A DNA stretch of 64,000 nucleotides from Methanoplanus sp. FWC-SCC4 (GCF_032878975.1 NZ_CP043875.1:372001-436000); one strand, 5' to 3'; positions 9,456 to 18,483 are shown, numbered from the stretch's first letter. Notes: generated by a model from the letters alone, not told the origin. Translations and numbers: made by a program.

Positions 9456-10202
9456 TTACATCTCCTCCAGTTTGTTAATAGCTGAAACAGTCCATACTGT
9501 CAGACGTCCTGCCTGTGTTCCAGGTGCAAGATGTTCTGCATTAAGTTCGTCTACTGTTATTGAGTCAACACCTGCAAGGTTTCTTGCTGCACGGAGCTGT
9601 TTTTCTCCTGTGACAATTAAGAGACTCTTGCGCTGTTTGTAACGGCGTCCACGGAGTTTTCCGCGTCCTGCACGAACTTTCTTGGAGTCTCTTGAACGAA
9701 CGACATCTGCGTAAAGTCCTGTTGCTTTGAGAGCTTCGACAATGTCTTTTGTCTGTTCAAGTGATTCAAAAGAGTCTTCAAAGACGAATGGTATTGTTCC
9801 TTCAAATTTGTGTCCGCGTGCGAGAACAAGCTCTTCGATTGTGGTTGCGGCGATAGCCGACCTGATTGCCTTTCTTTTTTCCTGCTTGTTTATTTTACGG
9901 ACAAGGATTTTCTCTACTTTTGGAGGATGAGCTGCACGTCCGCCTACTGCCTGTGGAATACGTGCTACACGTGAACCGTTTTTGATTCTTGGTACCTGTG
10001 CGACACCACGTCCGCTACCCCAGGATTCAGCTGATGTCTTGAGTCCTGCGTATGCGTTTGTTCCGTGTGGCTGGAAGCGTGTGCTCTGGAGTGCCAGTAC
10101 AGCATTTTTTATGAGGTCAGGGCGGTATGCTTCTTCGAATACAGCCGGGAGTTCAATATCTCCTGCAACATTTCCGTCTATTGTTCTAATCTGTGTTATC
10201 AT
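9456..10202 (-). CDS. rpl4p: 50S ribosomal protein L4 (uL4; archaeal L1e/L4)
   Basis: A 248-residue archaeal/eukaryotic-type uL4. The tunnel-lining loop is clear ([20 protein letters not shown] then a GGRAAHPPK segment). The C-terminal half has the family [19 protein letters not shown] segment. It lies between L3 and L23. Confidence 0.96.
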   Translation of the reverse strand: MITQIRTIDGNVAGDIELPAVFEEAYRPDLIKNAVLALQSTRFQPHGTNAYAGLKTSAESWGSGRGVAQVPRIKNGSRVARIPQAVGGRAAHPPKVEKILVRKINKQEKRKAIRSAIAATTIEELVLARGHKFEGTIPFVFEDSFESLEQTKDIVEALKATGLYADVVRSRDSKKVRAGRGKLRGRRYKQRKSLLIVTGEKQLRAARNLAGVDSITVDELNAEHLAPGTQAGRLTVWTVSAINKLEEM

Positions 10203-10208
10203 CTCAGA

Positions 10209-11222
10209 TCACCCCTGCTTGCTCATTGTGCTGACATAGCTGATTGACGGTACACGGTCAACATGGCCTCTGATACGAATTGCAGGTCTGATTCTTACAA
10301 GACGCTTGACAGGTCCGGGTACTGATCCCTTGATAGCGATGTACTTTCCTCTTACGAGACCGTAGTGGAGGAATCCGCCGTCAGGATTAATTGACTCCGG
10401 TTCTGTTCCCAATTTAAGGATACGCTTGTTGAATTCTGTTCTCTGCTGGTATCCCATCTGACCCATCTGTGGAACCTGCCATCTTACGTGGTGAGGTGTC
10501 CATGGTCCAAGGTTTCCAATGTGGCGTTTCTTTCCACCGACAGAGTGTTTTCCCTTACGTGTCTGAATACCCCAGCGTTTGACAGGGCCGTTTGTGCCTT
10601 TACCTGTTGTTACTGCTGTAACGTCTATGTACTGGCCTTCTTCTGCAACTGCATCCAGTTCAATTTCTGAACCAAAGAGTCCTGTTGCAAATTCGAGGCG
10701 TGCTTCCATGCTTCCGCCGGCAACACGGACTTCCATTAAGTCCGGAACTTTCTTTGGAACACCGGTAAGCGCTGCCGGCTGAGTGTACATTAATGCAAAA
10801 ATGTCAGAGACTCTCTCGTTTGCGATAGCGTCACGGATTTTCTGAGTGTTATCTGCACTGTTGTTGTTCTTTGGAATTGCAATGCGTCCTTTGAGTGCTT
10901 CGTCGACATTTTCTGCCCACACTTCTGAGAATGCATGCTTTCCGTATGTATCCTTAGCGTATGCACGCACTGCAACAACCTTCATGGGTGGAATTTCGAC
11001 AATTGTAACAGGTACTGTGATGTCCTTGCCCTCACTTGGGCTGTTTTTGTGGTCATCAACCATTACAATATGCGTCATACCCACTTTGTATCCGGCAAAT
11101 CCCTGCAGTTTTGGCTCCCCTTCGTACTCAGGCCAGGATTTGTATTTTGGTACCTGGCTCTTTGCACGCTTGCGGGGACTGTATGCAAGAGATCCTCTGC
11201 GTGGTCTGGATATTTCGGCCAT
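10209..11222 (-). CDS. rpl3p: 50S ribosomal protein L3 (uL3), first gene of the operon
   Basis: A 337-residue archaeal uL3, an early assembly protein next to the peptidyl-transferase centre. It starts [20 protein letters not shown] and contains the core [15 protein letters not shown] and [20 protein letters not shown], the tip loop region. It is the promoter-proximal gene of the 11-kb ribosomal cluster. An AT-rich box about 32 bases upstream of the ATG could drive an almost leaderless transcript. Confidence 0.96.
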   Translation of the reverse strand: MAEISRPRRGSLAYSPRKRAKSQVPKYKSWPEYEGEPKLQGFAGYKVGMTHIVMVDDHKNSPSEGKDITVPVTIVEIPPMKVVAVRAYAKDTYGKHAFSEVWAENVDEALKGRIAIPKNNNSADNTQKIRDAIANERVSDIFALMYTQPAALTGVPKKVPDLMEVRVAGGSMEARLEFATGLFGSEIELDAVAEEGQYIDVTAVTTGKGTNGPVKRWGIQTRKGKHSVGGKKRHIGNLGPWTPHHVRWQVPQMGQMGYQQRTEFNKRILKLGTEPESINPDGGFLHYGLVRGKYIAIKGSVPGPVKRLVRIRPAIRIRGHVDRVPSISYVSTMSKQG

Positions 11223-11246
11223 TTTTCAATCAATCCTAAATCTTGA

Positions 11247-11260
11247 TTTAATTATTAAAT
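11247..11260 (-). promoter_or_regulatory. Candidate TATA element for the L3-led ribosomal operon
   Basis: The symmetric run TTTAATTATTAAAT is centred 32 bases upstream of the L3 ATG (11222), the distance expected for an archaeal TATA box with a start site just before the codon. Because it is palindromic it could also fire in the plus direction toward the structured region at 11274. Confidence 0.35.
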
Positions 11261-11264
11261 CGAT

Positions 11265-11760
11265 ACTGTTTTTCCGAGATTTCAGGAAACATGTTCCTGA
11301 AGGGTTAAACAGACGTTCTCGTCTGGCCTAATGAACCTGGATACTCGTGTATTGTTTACTCCGGCAGATTAAGGGTCTGCTGAATAACATGCAGTAATCT
11401 TCTGCCTGCCTTTTTGGAATTAAATAATTCCTTAGCCTTGACCGAATTCTGCCGGCCAATAGCTTTCACGTCTCTCTAACAGATTCTGACCTTTACCTGC
11501 GCTCTTCTGGTCAATGCCAGAAAAAGGGCCGAAAATACATTTTCGTCCACCCCATAATTTGGCGCATACATCAGATCCTACGTCGTCAGCCCGTTACTAC
11601 CCTTCAAAGGGTAATAAACAACTATCTCGGCAATCACCAGAATCCTGAAACGATTTCAGGTTTCCGGGCAACCACTTTATGAAAATTTGTCTTTCAATGA
11701 TGTTTATTCTCTGTCGTTGACAGGTTCATGAACAACATTTCATGCAAATTTCATAACGGT
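11265..11760 (-). ncRNA. Candidate large structured RNA (or very long structured leader) upstream of L3
   Basis: No credible protein is encoded, yet perfect complementary arms are dense. On the minus strand an outer helix pairs CCGAGAT (11624-11630) with ATCTCGG (11274-11280). A second long-range pair, TTGTTTA/TAAACAA, lies inside it. CCGGCAGA/TCTGCCGG (8 bp) is a third. Local hairpins include TACCCT-TTGA-AGGGTA, CGAAAA-TGTA-TTTTCG, TTCTGG-CATTGA-CCAGAA, GGAATT-ATTT-AATTCC, CAGACG-AGAA-CGTCTG, TTCAGGAA-CATGT-TTCCTGAA, CCTGAAA-TCG-TTTCAGG and CTGTC-AAC-GACAG. A TATA-like box at 11783-11791 favours minus-strand transcription. I do not see the conserved cores of RNase P RNA or SRP RNA on either strand. 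Exact ends, strand and function are inferred. It could instead be a non-autonomous mobile-element remnant. Confidence 0.4.
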
Positions 11761-11782
11761 TTCCTAAATGTTCTATTTATTT

Positions 11783-11791
11783 TATTATAAA
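11783..11791 (-). promoter_or_regulatory. Candidate TATA box for the structured RNA
   Basis: On the minus strand the sequence reads TTTATAATA inside a strongly AT-rich stretch. The predicted start site 25 bases downstream (near 11758) lies just ahead of the first hairpins of the structured region. The stretch from 11792 to 11980 shows nothing else that I can interpret. Confidence 0.35.
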
Positions 11792-11981
11792 GATTTGTAT
11801 TTTGGAACTCATGAATAAAAAAGAGAAAATGCCTGATGATGATTTTATAGTATTATTGTAAGTCTGAATATTTCCACATGATCTGAATTAACAATTTATA
11901 ATCTGTACAATTTTTTGATTTTATTTGAATATATGGGCATTATGACTAAAAAATTCTTTGGAAAATAATAATTTCAGATAT

Positions 11982-12386
11982 TTAATTGAAATATATGTCG
12001 CCTTCTTTATTGATGTATACATCAATGTCGTCTTTTATGTATCTTGCCCGGAAGCGTTCCGGATTTGAGTCGCGCATACGGTTAATGAGAGATATTGTGT
12101 CGTATCGTACTTTTATACCCTCAACTTCAGCTTCTTTGAAGATATCCTTGGCTGCCTCAATAAAATCAGAACCTGCGCTTATGGTGCATAAATGGGTGGC
12201 ATCGAGGGTATATAGGAATTCGATTGTTTCTTTTGCTTTTTTGATGTTTTCCATCGCTGCTTTCTCAATCGTGCACACATTTGCTTTGGAAGTTTTTATG
12301 ATGTCTGCAATCTGCTGCTGGGTATAACCATGTTTACGGTACCTGAGCACTTCTTTTTGGCGGTCAGTAAGTAGACTATCTTTCAT
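11982..12386 (-). CDS. tfx: Tfx family DNA-binding regulator
   Basis: A 134-residue protein resembling Tfx, first described as a DNA-binding protein for the molybdenum formylmethanofuran dehydrogenase operon of Methanothermobacter. The N-terminal helix-turn-helix spans about residues 6-45 (LTDRQKEVLRYRKHGYTQQQ, then IADIIKTSKANVCTIE), a sigma-factor-like HTH. The C-terminal 70 residues form the Tfx-specific domain. It is transcribed divergently from mtd across 142 bases that contain two perfect palindromes, which makes mtd a plausible target; that link is inference. Confidence 0.85.
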   Translation of the reverse strand: MKDSLLTDRQKEVLRYRKHGYTQQQIADIIKTSKANVCTIEKAAMENIKKAKETIEFLYTLDATHLCTISAGSDFIEAAKDIFKEAEVEGIKVRYDTISLINRMRDSNPERFRARYIKDDIDVYINKEGDIYFN

Positions 12387-12477
12387 TAATATGGTTATAT
12401 GTTTACCTGAACTTAAACACTTCTAATTAACATGTTAAGTTAACTGTGTACAGAAAAGGAAGATTTCAAAATCTTTA

Positions 12478-12517
12478 TTAGCAGATCTGCTGAATTTAAA
12501 ATGTTCTCAAATTTGAG
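12478..12517 (+). promoter_or_regulatory. mtd promoter with two perfect 12-bp palindromes
   Basis: AGCAGATCTGCT (12480-12491) directly follows an AT-rich TATA-like segment (ATCTTTATTA, 12471-12480). CTCAAATTTGAG (12506-12517) overlaps the Shine-Dalgarno area (GAGAGGT) of mtd. The nonamer TTAGCAGAT (12478-12486) recurs in the mer promoter at 18088-18096. These are candidate operator sites for the divergently encoded Tfx or another regulator. Confidence 0.4.
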
Positions 12518-12528
12518 AGGTATAGAAT

Positions 12529-13371
12529 ATGGTAGTTAAAGTTGGAATCGCAAAACTCGGCAACATCGCAAGTGGTGTTATGGCTGAATTACTCCTTGAT
12601 GAGCGTGCAGACCGTGAAGACATGGAAACATTCATGGCAACAAGCGGAACAAAACTTCAGGAAAACGACATTGCACGTGTTGTTGACAACATGAAGGCAT
12701 GGGCACCTGACTTTTGTATTGTTGTGTCTCCAAACGGTGTTCTTCCCGGACCAAAGGGAGCACGTGAGGCACTTGCAGCAGCAGGCATTCCATGTATTGT
12801 AATTACAGACGATATCACATCAAAGAAAGATGACTTTGCAGCACTCAAGGAATCAGCATTTGGATACATCATCATGAAGGCAGACTCCATGATTGGTGCA
12901 CGCCGTGAATTCCTTGACCCTAAGGAAATGTCAGACTTTAATGGAAACCTTGTAAAGGTTCTCGCACTCACAGGCGCATTCTCCAAACTCCAGATTGCAC
13001 TTGATGAAGTAATTGACCAGGTAAAAGAAGGAAAGAAGGGTGCAGACCTTGTTCTTCCAAAGATCGTCATGACATCCGACAAAGCAGTTGCAAATGAGTT
13101 CACAAACCCATACGCATATGCAAAAGGACGTGCAGCATACGAGATTGCACAGGCAGTTGCAGGCCAGAATGTCAAGGGTTGTTTCATGACAAAGGGTCAC
13201 GAAAACTACACACCTATCGTTTCATCCGCACACGAGATGATGCGCCAGGCAATGCTCCTCTGTGAAGAAGCACGTGAAATTGAGAAAGCAGGCGACGGTG
13301 TAATCAGAAGGCCACACAAGGGCGACGGAACACGCGTTGAGAAGAAAGAGCTTATCTCAAAGCCCTGGTAA
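12529..13371 (+). CDS. mtd: F420-dependent methylene-H4MPT dehydrogenase
   Basis: A 280-residue Mtd, which reversibly reduces methenyl-H4MPT to methylene-H4MPT with reduced F420 in the CO2-reducing methanogenesis pathway. The start [20 protein letters not shown], the [15 protein letters not shown] and the [20 protein letters not shown] segments are diagnostic. A Shine-Dalgarno GAGAGGT lies 6 bases before the ATG. It is a single-gene unit: an AT-rich spacer with T-runs follows. Confidence 0.97.
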   Translation: MVVKVGIAKLGNIASGVMAELLLDERADREDMETFMATSGTKLQENDIARVVDNMKAWAPDFCIVVSPNGVLPGPKGAREALAAAGIPCIVITDDITSKKDDFAALKESAFGYIIMKADSMIGARREFLDPKEMSDFNGNLVKVLALTGAFSKLQIALDEVIDQVKEGKKGADLVLPKIVMTSDKAVANEFTNPYAYAKGRAAYEIAQAVAGQNVKGCFMTKGHENYTPIVSSAHEMMRQAMLLCEEAREIEKAGDGVIRRPHKGDGTRVEKKELISKPW

Positions 13372-13390
13372 AATAAATAAAATTTAATTA

Positions 13391-13404
13391 TTTTTTTAAT
13401 TTTG
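13391..13404 (+). terminator. Oligo-T terminator after mtd
   Basis: A T7 run followed closely by a second T-rich tract lies 20 bases after the mtd stop, typical of intrinsic archaeal termination, which needs no hairpin. Confidence 0.4.
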
Positions 13405-13583
13405 TTTCTATATTCAGATTGTTATTTGGAAAATCTGTTATTGTTTTTCGAAATGAAAAACGGCTGTTCCTGAAAAATTATATAATTTAGATGATTTTTG
13501 AATATTCGTATGTATGATTTTCAGATATAGTGAATGTTTGAATCATTTTTATAAAAAAAGTTAAAATAATTATCATCCCATTT

Positions 13584-14396
13584 TTATCCAAGGGCCACAT
13601 CCAGAATCATCATAACAAGAAAACCTGATATTGCCCCGAAAGTTGCCAGGTCTGTATTTCCGTTAAGCTGTGACTCCGGAATTACTTCTTCGATAACGAC
13701 ATAGATCATTGCACCTGCCGCAAAGGAAAGGGCATAGGGGAGGACTGGCATTACAAAGACAACCGCAGCAGCACCCAGGACAGCTGCAACCGGTTCGACA
13801 ACTGCTGACAGCTGGCCGTACCAAAAGCTCTTCGCTGCACTTGTGCCTTCACTATGGAGTGGCATGGAGATAGCAATTCCCTCCGGTAAATTCTGGATCC
13901 CTATCCCAAGAGCCAGTGAGATGGCAGCAGCAATAGTAGCCTCCGGATGTCCGGATGCGGCTGCTCCGAAAGAAACACCGATAGCAAGGCCTTCTGGTAT
14001 ATTGTGGAGGGTTATGGCAAGCACCAGCAGTGTACTTCTCCGCCATGATGTCTTAATCCCTTCAGCATTTTCGTAGGGGGAGCCTATGTGCAGGTGTGGG
14101 AGTGTCCTGTCGAGTCCGGCAATGAATACTGCTCCGAGAAGAAATCCTGCTGATGCAGGAAACCAGTTAAGATATCCCCAGTCCCCCGATAATTTTATTG
14201 CGGGAATTATCAGTGACCAGATGCTTGCCGCGAGCATTATTCCTGCAGCAAAACCGAGCATGATATCCATAAACTTTCTGTTAAAACCGGTGAACAGAAA
14301 CACTACTGCCGCTCCGGCTGCAGTCATTCCCCATGTAAAAAGCCCTGCAAGAAGGGCCTGCTGCACAGGGCCAAGTCCCTGGAAATACTCAAACAT
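13584..14396 (-). CDS. ZIP family divalent metal transporter
   Basis: A 270-residue polytopic membrane protein with about eight membrane segments. The ZIP signatures are clear: HNIPEGLAIGVSFGA in TM4 and IQNLPEGIAISMPL in TM5, which together build the binuclear metal site. It resembles GufA/ZupT-type importers of zinc or other divalent metals. It stands alone with no regulator beside it. The cation cannot be decided from sequence. Confidence 0.85.
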   Translation of the reverse strand: MFEYFQGLGPVQQALLAGLFTWGMTAAGAAVVFLFTGFNRKFMDIMLGFAAGIMLAASIWSLIIPAIKLSGDWGYLNWFPASAGFLLGAVFIAGLDRTLPHLHIGSPYENAEGIKTSWRRSTLLVLAITLHNIPEGLAIGVSFGAAASGHPEATIAAAISLALGIGIQNLPEGIAISMPLHSEGTSAAKSFWYGQLSAVVEPVAAVLGAAAVVFVMPVLPYALSFAAGAMIYVVIEEVIPESQLNGNTDLATFGAISGFLVMMILDVALG

Positions 14397-14590
14397 TGTA
14401 AATACTCCAAAAGTCCTGCTTTCTTACATATTAAAAGATTCATTATATTTCAAAAACACTTGTGTGGATTTTTTTCTGACACTCAGTCATCATTGAAGTT
14501 TGGATTTCATTTTAAGATGCGTGTATTTTTTGCCGGATATCTGGTTTTTTAGATTATTATTTTAAAAAATAGAATTTTATTGTTCCTTAA

Positions 14591-16003
14591 TTAATTGTAA
14601 ATATCTCTGTTTTTTACTGATATCGATATTATCAGTGCAGCTACCGCAAGGACTGCTGAGAATATGTAGATCATCTCCATTGCATTGGTAAAAATTATTG
14701 GGGGCAGTGATTGGATAATTGTGGATTGAAAATTCTTTGTCTGAAGTGAAATGCTCTCCTGAAGTACGAGTGTGTATGCTGCTGTCCCTATACTCATGCC
14801 AACGTAAAATACGAGGTTGCTTATTGCAGAGCCTGTAATTTTATGTTTTTCAGGGCTGTGTTCAATTACCCTGCTTGCTCCCGAGCTTGCAACAATACCA
14901 ATTGCAGCCCCAAACATTATCAGTGCAATTACAAGATGGATTGTGTCTGTGTATAGCGAATAAACGAATGGAATGCTGGATAATAGTGCTATTAATGCAG
15001 CTATTGAACACACCAGCCTGTTTCCTTCGTAATCAGATATGAGACCTCCTGCAGGGCCTGCGATTATCATGATGAGCGGGGGTATCAGCAGATAAAGTCC
15101 TGATATGTCCGGTGTCAGCCCTGTAATATTTTCCAGATAGAAGGGGAGGGTAAATTCGATTCCTCCAAGAAGTATCTCAAATAAAGTGAGGAACAAAACT
15201 GCTCCCAGAAATTTCCATGAAAGGAAGATTTCCGTGTTGATTATCGGGTTTGCATTCCTGTTTTCCCATATGAAAAATAATGGTGCAAAAATCATAAACA
15301 GCAATATACATAACAGAATTACCGGAGAATTCCAGCCAAGAGCACTCCCTTTTGTCAGTGTAAAAAGGAATGCGGACATTGCAACTGACAAAAATATTAC
15401 TCCCGGGTAATCAAATTTACGGGTAATTCCTGAAGGTTTTTGATCTTCAAATAAATATAATGTTAAAATGACTCCGATGAGTCCCAGGGGTATGTTTATG
15501 TAAAATATCCAGTGCCAGGAGAGGTAATGGGTTATATACCCGCCTATGGCAGGCCCTGCTGCAAGTGCAAATCCTCCTGCACCCATAATAATTCCAAGCG
15601 CTTTCCCGCGAACATTTTGTGGGAATGCTATTGCAACCTGTGCCGGGACTCCGGCGGCCATCATGGCCCCCCCTATGGCCTGTATTCCTCTGAAGAGTAC
15701 AAGCCACCATACTCCTGGTGAGATTGTGCAAAGGTATGATGCAGCCGTAAATATAAGAAATCCGCCGGCAATGATCCTTCCTGTTCCATATATCTCTGCG
15801 GTTTTTGCAAACGGTAAAAGAAGGCAGCTTATTACCAGGAAATATACGAGTGGGATCCATGAAACCGAGTCGAGTCCCGCGTTGAATTCGGTGGCTATTG
15901 TTGGCAGTGATATGTTCAGTGCTGTGCCGTCAAGAAGTTCAATTGCTGTTGCAAGAGAAAGAACGGTCAGGACAGACCAGTACCCTTTAAGGCTGTTTTT
16001 CAT
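14591..16003 (-). CDS. MFS transporter, DHA2 (14-TM, EmrB/QacA) family
   Basis: A 470-residue membrane protein with the pattern of a 14-segment drug:H+ antiporter. The first helix carries the DHA2 motif LDGTALNISLPTIATEF. Helix 5 carries GxxxGPxxGG (FALAAGPAIGGYI) followed by WHWIFYINIPLG, the typical EmrB/QacA segment. It probably exports hydrophobic compounds. Its start overlaps the upstream GalT-like gene by four bases (16000-16003), so the two are co-translated. Confidence 0.87.
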   Translation of the reverse strand: MKNSLKGYWSVLTVLSLATAIELLDGTALNISLPTIATEFNAGLDSVSWIPLVYFLVISCLLLPFAKTAEIYGTGRIIAGGFLIFTAASYLCTISPGVWWLVLFRGIQAIGGAMMAAGVPAQVAIAFPQNVRGKALGIIMGAGGFALAAGPAIGGYITHYLSWHWIFYINIPLGLIGVILTLYLFEDQKPSGITRKFDYPGVIFLSVAMSAFLFTLTKGSALGWNSPVILLCILLFMIFAPLFFIWENRNANPIINTEIFLSWKFLGAVLFLTLFEILLGGIEFTLPFYLENITGLTPDISGLYLLIPPLIMIIAGPAGGLISDYEGNRLVCSIAALIALLSSIPFVYSLYTDTIHLVIALIMFGAAIGIVASSGASRVIEHSPEKHKITGSAISNLVFYVGMSIGTAAYTLVLQESISLQTKNFQSTIIQSLPPIIFTNAMEMIYIFSAVLAVAALIISISVKNRDIYN

Positions 16004-16956
16004 TTTGTATTGATTTTGAAGTTACTGTATGCCTCTCCAAGATCTTCGGGGAGTGTAAGTATGACAGGTTCCATGTGGAGGCGCTCCATAAATGCGGTGT
16101 CGGAAGTACACGCACGATTGGGATTTATCCGTGCAATAAAAGAACAAAATGCCCTGAATCCTTTATTTTTGTTTTTAGGTGTTCCTGTGTACAATGAAAA
16201 ATTGAATGCATAATGACCTAAGTAATTGTAAAAATCAATTATATTTTTCATTCCTTTTGAGATTAGATCAATATAAGACTCAAGTTCATCCAGTGTTGAA
16301 AACGGCATATATCCTCTTATCTCTTTTTCTCCCAGTGGAACCGGGTTTGCGGCCCAGATTATTTCACTGCCTGCTATAAAACGTGAAGATTTCATTTCTG
16401 TATGTATTAGTTCATCCCAGTAGTTTTTGCCTTTTTCCTGATAGTATTTGTATGAATTTGTGATGTATTTTTCAGTTAGGTTTGAAGGGGTGTAATCAGA
16501 TATTCCCTGCATATGCGGGTGAAGCATGCTTGCGCCTGCTGAAGGGAGAAAGTTCCAGTTGATTGATGAGTATCCGGTTTCGTTTATCAGTGCCCGGTAC
16601 TGCCCGTCAATTGCATCTTCAATCTGCTTTTTTGAAAAAGTTCTGACATTGTGATCTTTAGTAATTACTGTAACCACATGTTTTCTGGCAAACGGGAAGA
16701 GATTTGGAAATGTTATACTCTCGCCTTTCTGTATTCTGGTTCCGTCTTTAAACACAGGGGTATTTATCAGAACATTTTCAGGGCAAAAAGGACATGGCTC
16801 ATTATTATATTTTGAAAAATCCGGATTGTCTATATTGCGTTTAATTCTTTCAGGACTAATCCGACATTTTATGCCAGTCAGGTTTTCAGTCCTGTACTGA
16901 ACAATTCCTGAATTTGTTTGGATTTCGCTGAAACTATATATGCCCCTGTCTGTCAT
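16000..16956 (-). CDS. Galactose-1-phosphate uridylyltransferase-like (HIT superfamily) protein
   Basis: A 318-residue protein of the GalT/HIT-like nucleotidyltransferase family. An N-terminal CPFCPEN motif resembles the zinc-binding pair of GalT. The active-site HPHMQ (about residue 155) matches the HxHxQ nucleophile motif. No galK or galE is nearby; the only partner is the overlapping MFS exporter. The true substrate may therefore be another hexose-1-phosphate or nucleotide, as in related archaeal ADP-glucose phosphorylase-like enzymes. The family call is solid, the substrate open. Confidence 0.75.
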   Translation of the reverse strand: MTDRGIYSFSEIQTNSGIVQYRTENLTGIKCRISPERIKRNIDNPDFSKYNNEPCPFCPENVLINTPVFKDGTRIQKGESITFPNLFPFARKHVVTVITKDHNVRTFSKKQIEDAIDGQYRALINETGYSSINWNFLPSAGASMLHPHMQGISDYTPSNLTEKYITNSYKYYQEKGKNYWDELIHTEMKSSRFIAGSEIIWAANPVPLGEKEIRGYMPFSTLDELESYIDLISKGMKNIIDFYNYLGHYAFNFSLYTGTPKNKNKGFRAFCSFIARINPNRACTSDTAFMERLHMEPVILTLPEDLGEAYSNFKINTK

Positions 16957-17055
16957 ATGAATAACTTTCCAGAGGAGTATATTTTCATTAAATGTTATAA
17001 AATAGTTGAATAAAAATGTGAAAAAAATATGTGATTTTTATTTTTTTCAGCTTTT

Positions 17056-18057
17056 TTAGATGACGTATTTTCCGAGAAGACGGATGGAGTTTGTCATGTC
17101 TGGTCCGAGTGGTGAACCAAATATGATCTGTGTTACACCTGATTTTGTAAGGTTTTCACACTTCTCCTGTACCATTTCCGGTGTGCCTGCAATTGTGAAT
17201 GCGTCAATTTCGCCATCGCCAACGAGGCCTCCTACTGCACCAAAGTCAAAGCGTGAAAGTGCGTCTTTGATCTTTGCTACATTGTCAAGGTCAAGACCGT
17301 GGCGTTCAAGAAGTGCTGGTGGTGAACCTGCTGCGATAAATGCTGCAACAATCTTCGCTGCATTGCGTGCCTTCTTTTCGCTCTGGTCAATGGACATTGC
17401 AGTGTATGCGCCGACATCGAATTTCTTGAATTTCTTCTCGTCGACTTTGTCACATGCAGCTTTAATCATTGGAATTGCGATATCAAAGTCCTTGGAGTTT
17501 GATGCATTGATAAGAGCACCGTTTCCAATTTCACCTGCAAGTGCGAGCATCTTGGGGCCCTGCGCTCCGATGTAGACTGGTATCTGCTTCTTCTTTGCAG
17601 GAAGTTCAACACCTGTCAGCTTTGCACCATCGTAGTCAAAGAATTCCATGTTTCCTGACTTTTTGACTTCTTCGCCTGCGCAAAGTGCTTTGATCTGCTG
17701 AACACCCTCTTTTAAGCGTGAAACTGGCTTAGCTGGGTCTATTGCAAGTTTTGGCAGTGTTGAAAGGTCACCTGGACCGATACCGAGTGCTGCGCGTCCT
17801 TCTGAAATCTCGTTAAGAGTGCACATAAACGATGCAATTGCTGCCGGTGTGTCGGTAAATGTGTTCATGATACCCGGGCCCATTTTAATGCTGTCAGTTG
17901 CCTCTGCAATTGCTGCAAGGGTTGGGTAACAGTGACGGTTGTTGTAGTGGTTTGTAATCCATGCAAAGTCGATATCCTTCTGCTCTGCAAGTTTACAGTA
18001 TTTTACTACCTGTTTAACAGATATATTTCCTGGTACAAATTCAATTCCATAACTCAA
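17056..18057 (-). CDS. mer: F420-dependent methylene-H4MPT reductase
   Basis: Mer is a luciferase-like (bacterial-luciferase fold) enzyme that reduces methylene-H4MPT to methyl-H4MPT with F420H2. Diagnostic segments are YGIEFVPGN at the N-terminus, FAWITNHYNNRHCYPTLAAI, and ALGIGPGDLSTLPKLAID. The start is a TTG; I prefer 18057 (MSYGIEF) because GAGGTG then sits 8 bases upstream, whereas the TTG at 18063 leaves only 2 bases. It is 333 residues from that start. It is monocistronic and shares a promoter nonamer with mtd. Confidence 0.95.
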   Translation of the reverse strand: MSYGIEFVPGNISVKQVVKYCKLAEQKDIDFAWITNHYNNRHCYPTLAAIAEATDSIKMGPGIMNTFTDTPAAIASFMCTLNEISEGRAALGIGPGDLSTLPKLAIDPAKPVSRLKEGVQQIKALCAGEEVKKSGNMEFFDYDGAKLTGVELPAKKKQIPVYIGAQGPKMLALAGEIGNGALINASNSKDFDIAIPMIKAACDKVDEKKFKKFDVGAYTAMSIDQSEKKARNAAKIVAAFIAAGSPPALLERHGLDLDNVAKIKDALSRFDFGAVGGLVGDGEIDAFTIAGTPEMVQEKCENLTKSGVTQIIFGSPLGPDMTNSIRLLGKYVI

Positions 18058-18087
18058 GGTCAATTCACCTCAATTAGTCTATTATCG

Positions 18088-18105
18088 TTAGCAGATTTAA
18101 AAACA
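18088..18105 (-). promoter_or_regulatory. mer promoter region with TTAGCAGAT element
   Basis: On the minus strand an AT-rich box (GTTTTTAAAT) runs into ATCTGCTAA, the complement of the TTAGCAGAT nonamer also found at the mtd promoter. The position, 30-45 bases upstream of the mer start, fits a TATA box plus an adjacent operator. Confidence 0.3.
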
Positions 18106-18371
18106 TTATCATTTTGATTACCCATTTAAAAAAATCAGGTTTGTTTTATGAATGTCTGAAAAATAAGATTGTGTTGAAAAATGAAATTCATATATTAATT
18201 TTTCAGCCTCATGGGCTTTAATTTTTTAAAATACTCTGATATATTCCGCCATTTGGATTTTTATTCATAGACGTATGAATCAAGACAATTATTAGTCTGT
18301 ATGTACATACATTAAATATAGTTTAAACAGCTGCAAAAATAATTGTAAATTATACCTGCCATGTATGGCCG

Positions 18372-18419
18372 GAATACAATAAAACTGACTGATTGAGCGG
18401 GGTTTTACACCCTGTATTC
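18372..18419 (+). promoter_or_regulatory. Two-helix hairpin in the leader of the FtsZ-like gene
   Basis: GAATACA (18372-18378) pairs with TGTATTC (18413-18419), and TAAAAC (18380-18385) pairs with GTTTTA (18402-18407). This gives 13 base pairs capped by a 16-base loop, 65 bases before the FtsZ-like ATG. The rest of the 420-base gap between mer and this gene is AT-rich, with a TATA-like TTAAATATA near 18312 and nothing else I can identify. Confidence 0.35.
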
Positions 18420-18483
18420 AGCCGATAAATTAAGAACATATGTATTATCTCCTGAATTTGTAAATTCCGGGGTTTAAAGTAAA

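Noticed and set aside
11274-11630. RNase P RNA or SRP RNA identity for the structured region
   Set aside because: I looked on both strands for the GGAAGUCC-type and ACAGA-type RNase P cores and for the GGAAG..AGCAGC SRP helix 8 motif and found neither.
12657-13187. 176-codon minus-strand frame inside mtd
   Set aside because: Antisense to a certain gene, with no promoter or conserved motif.
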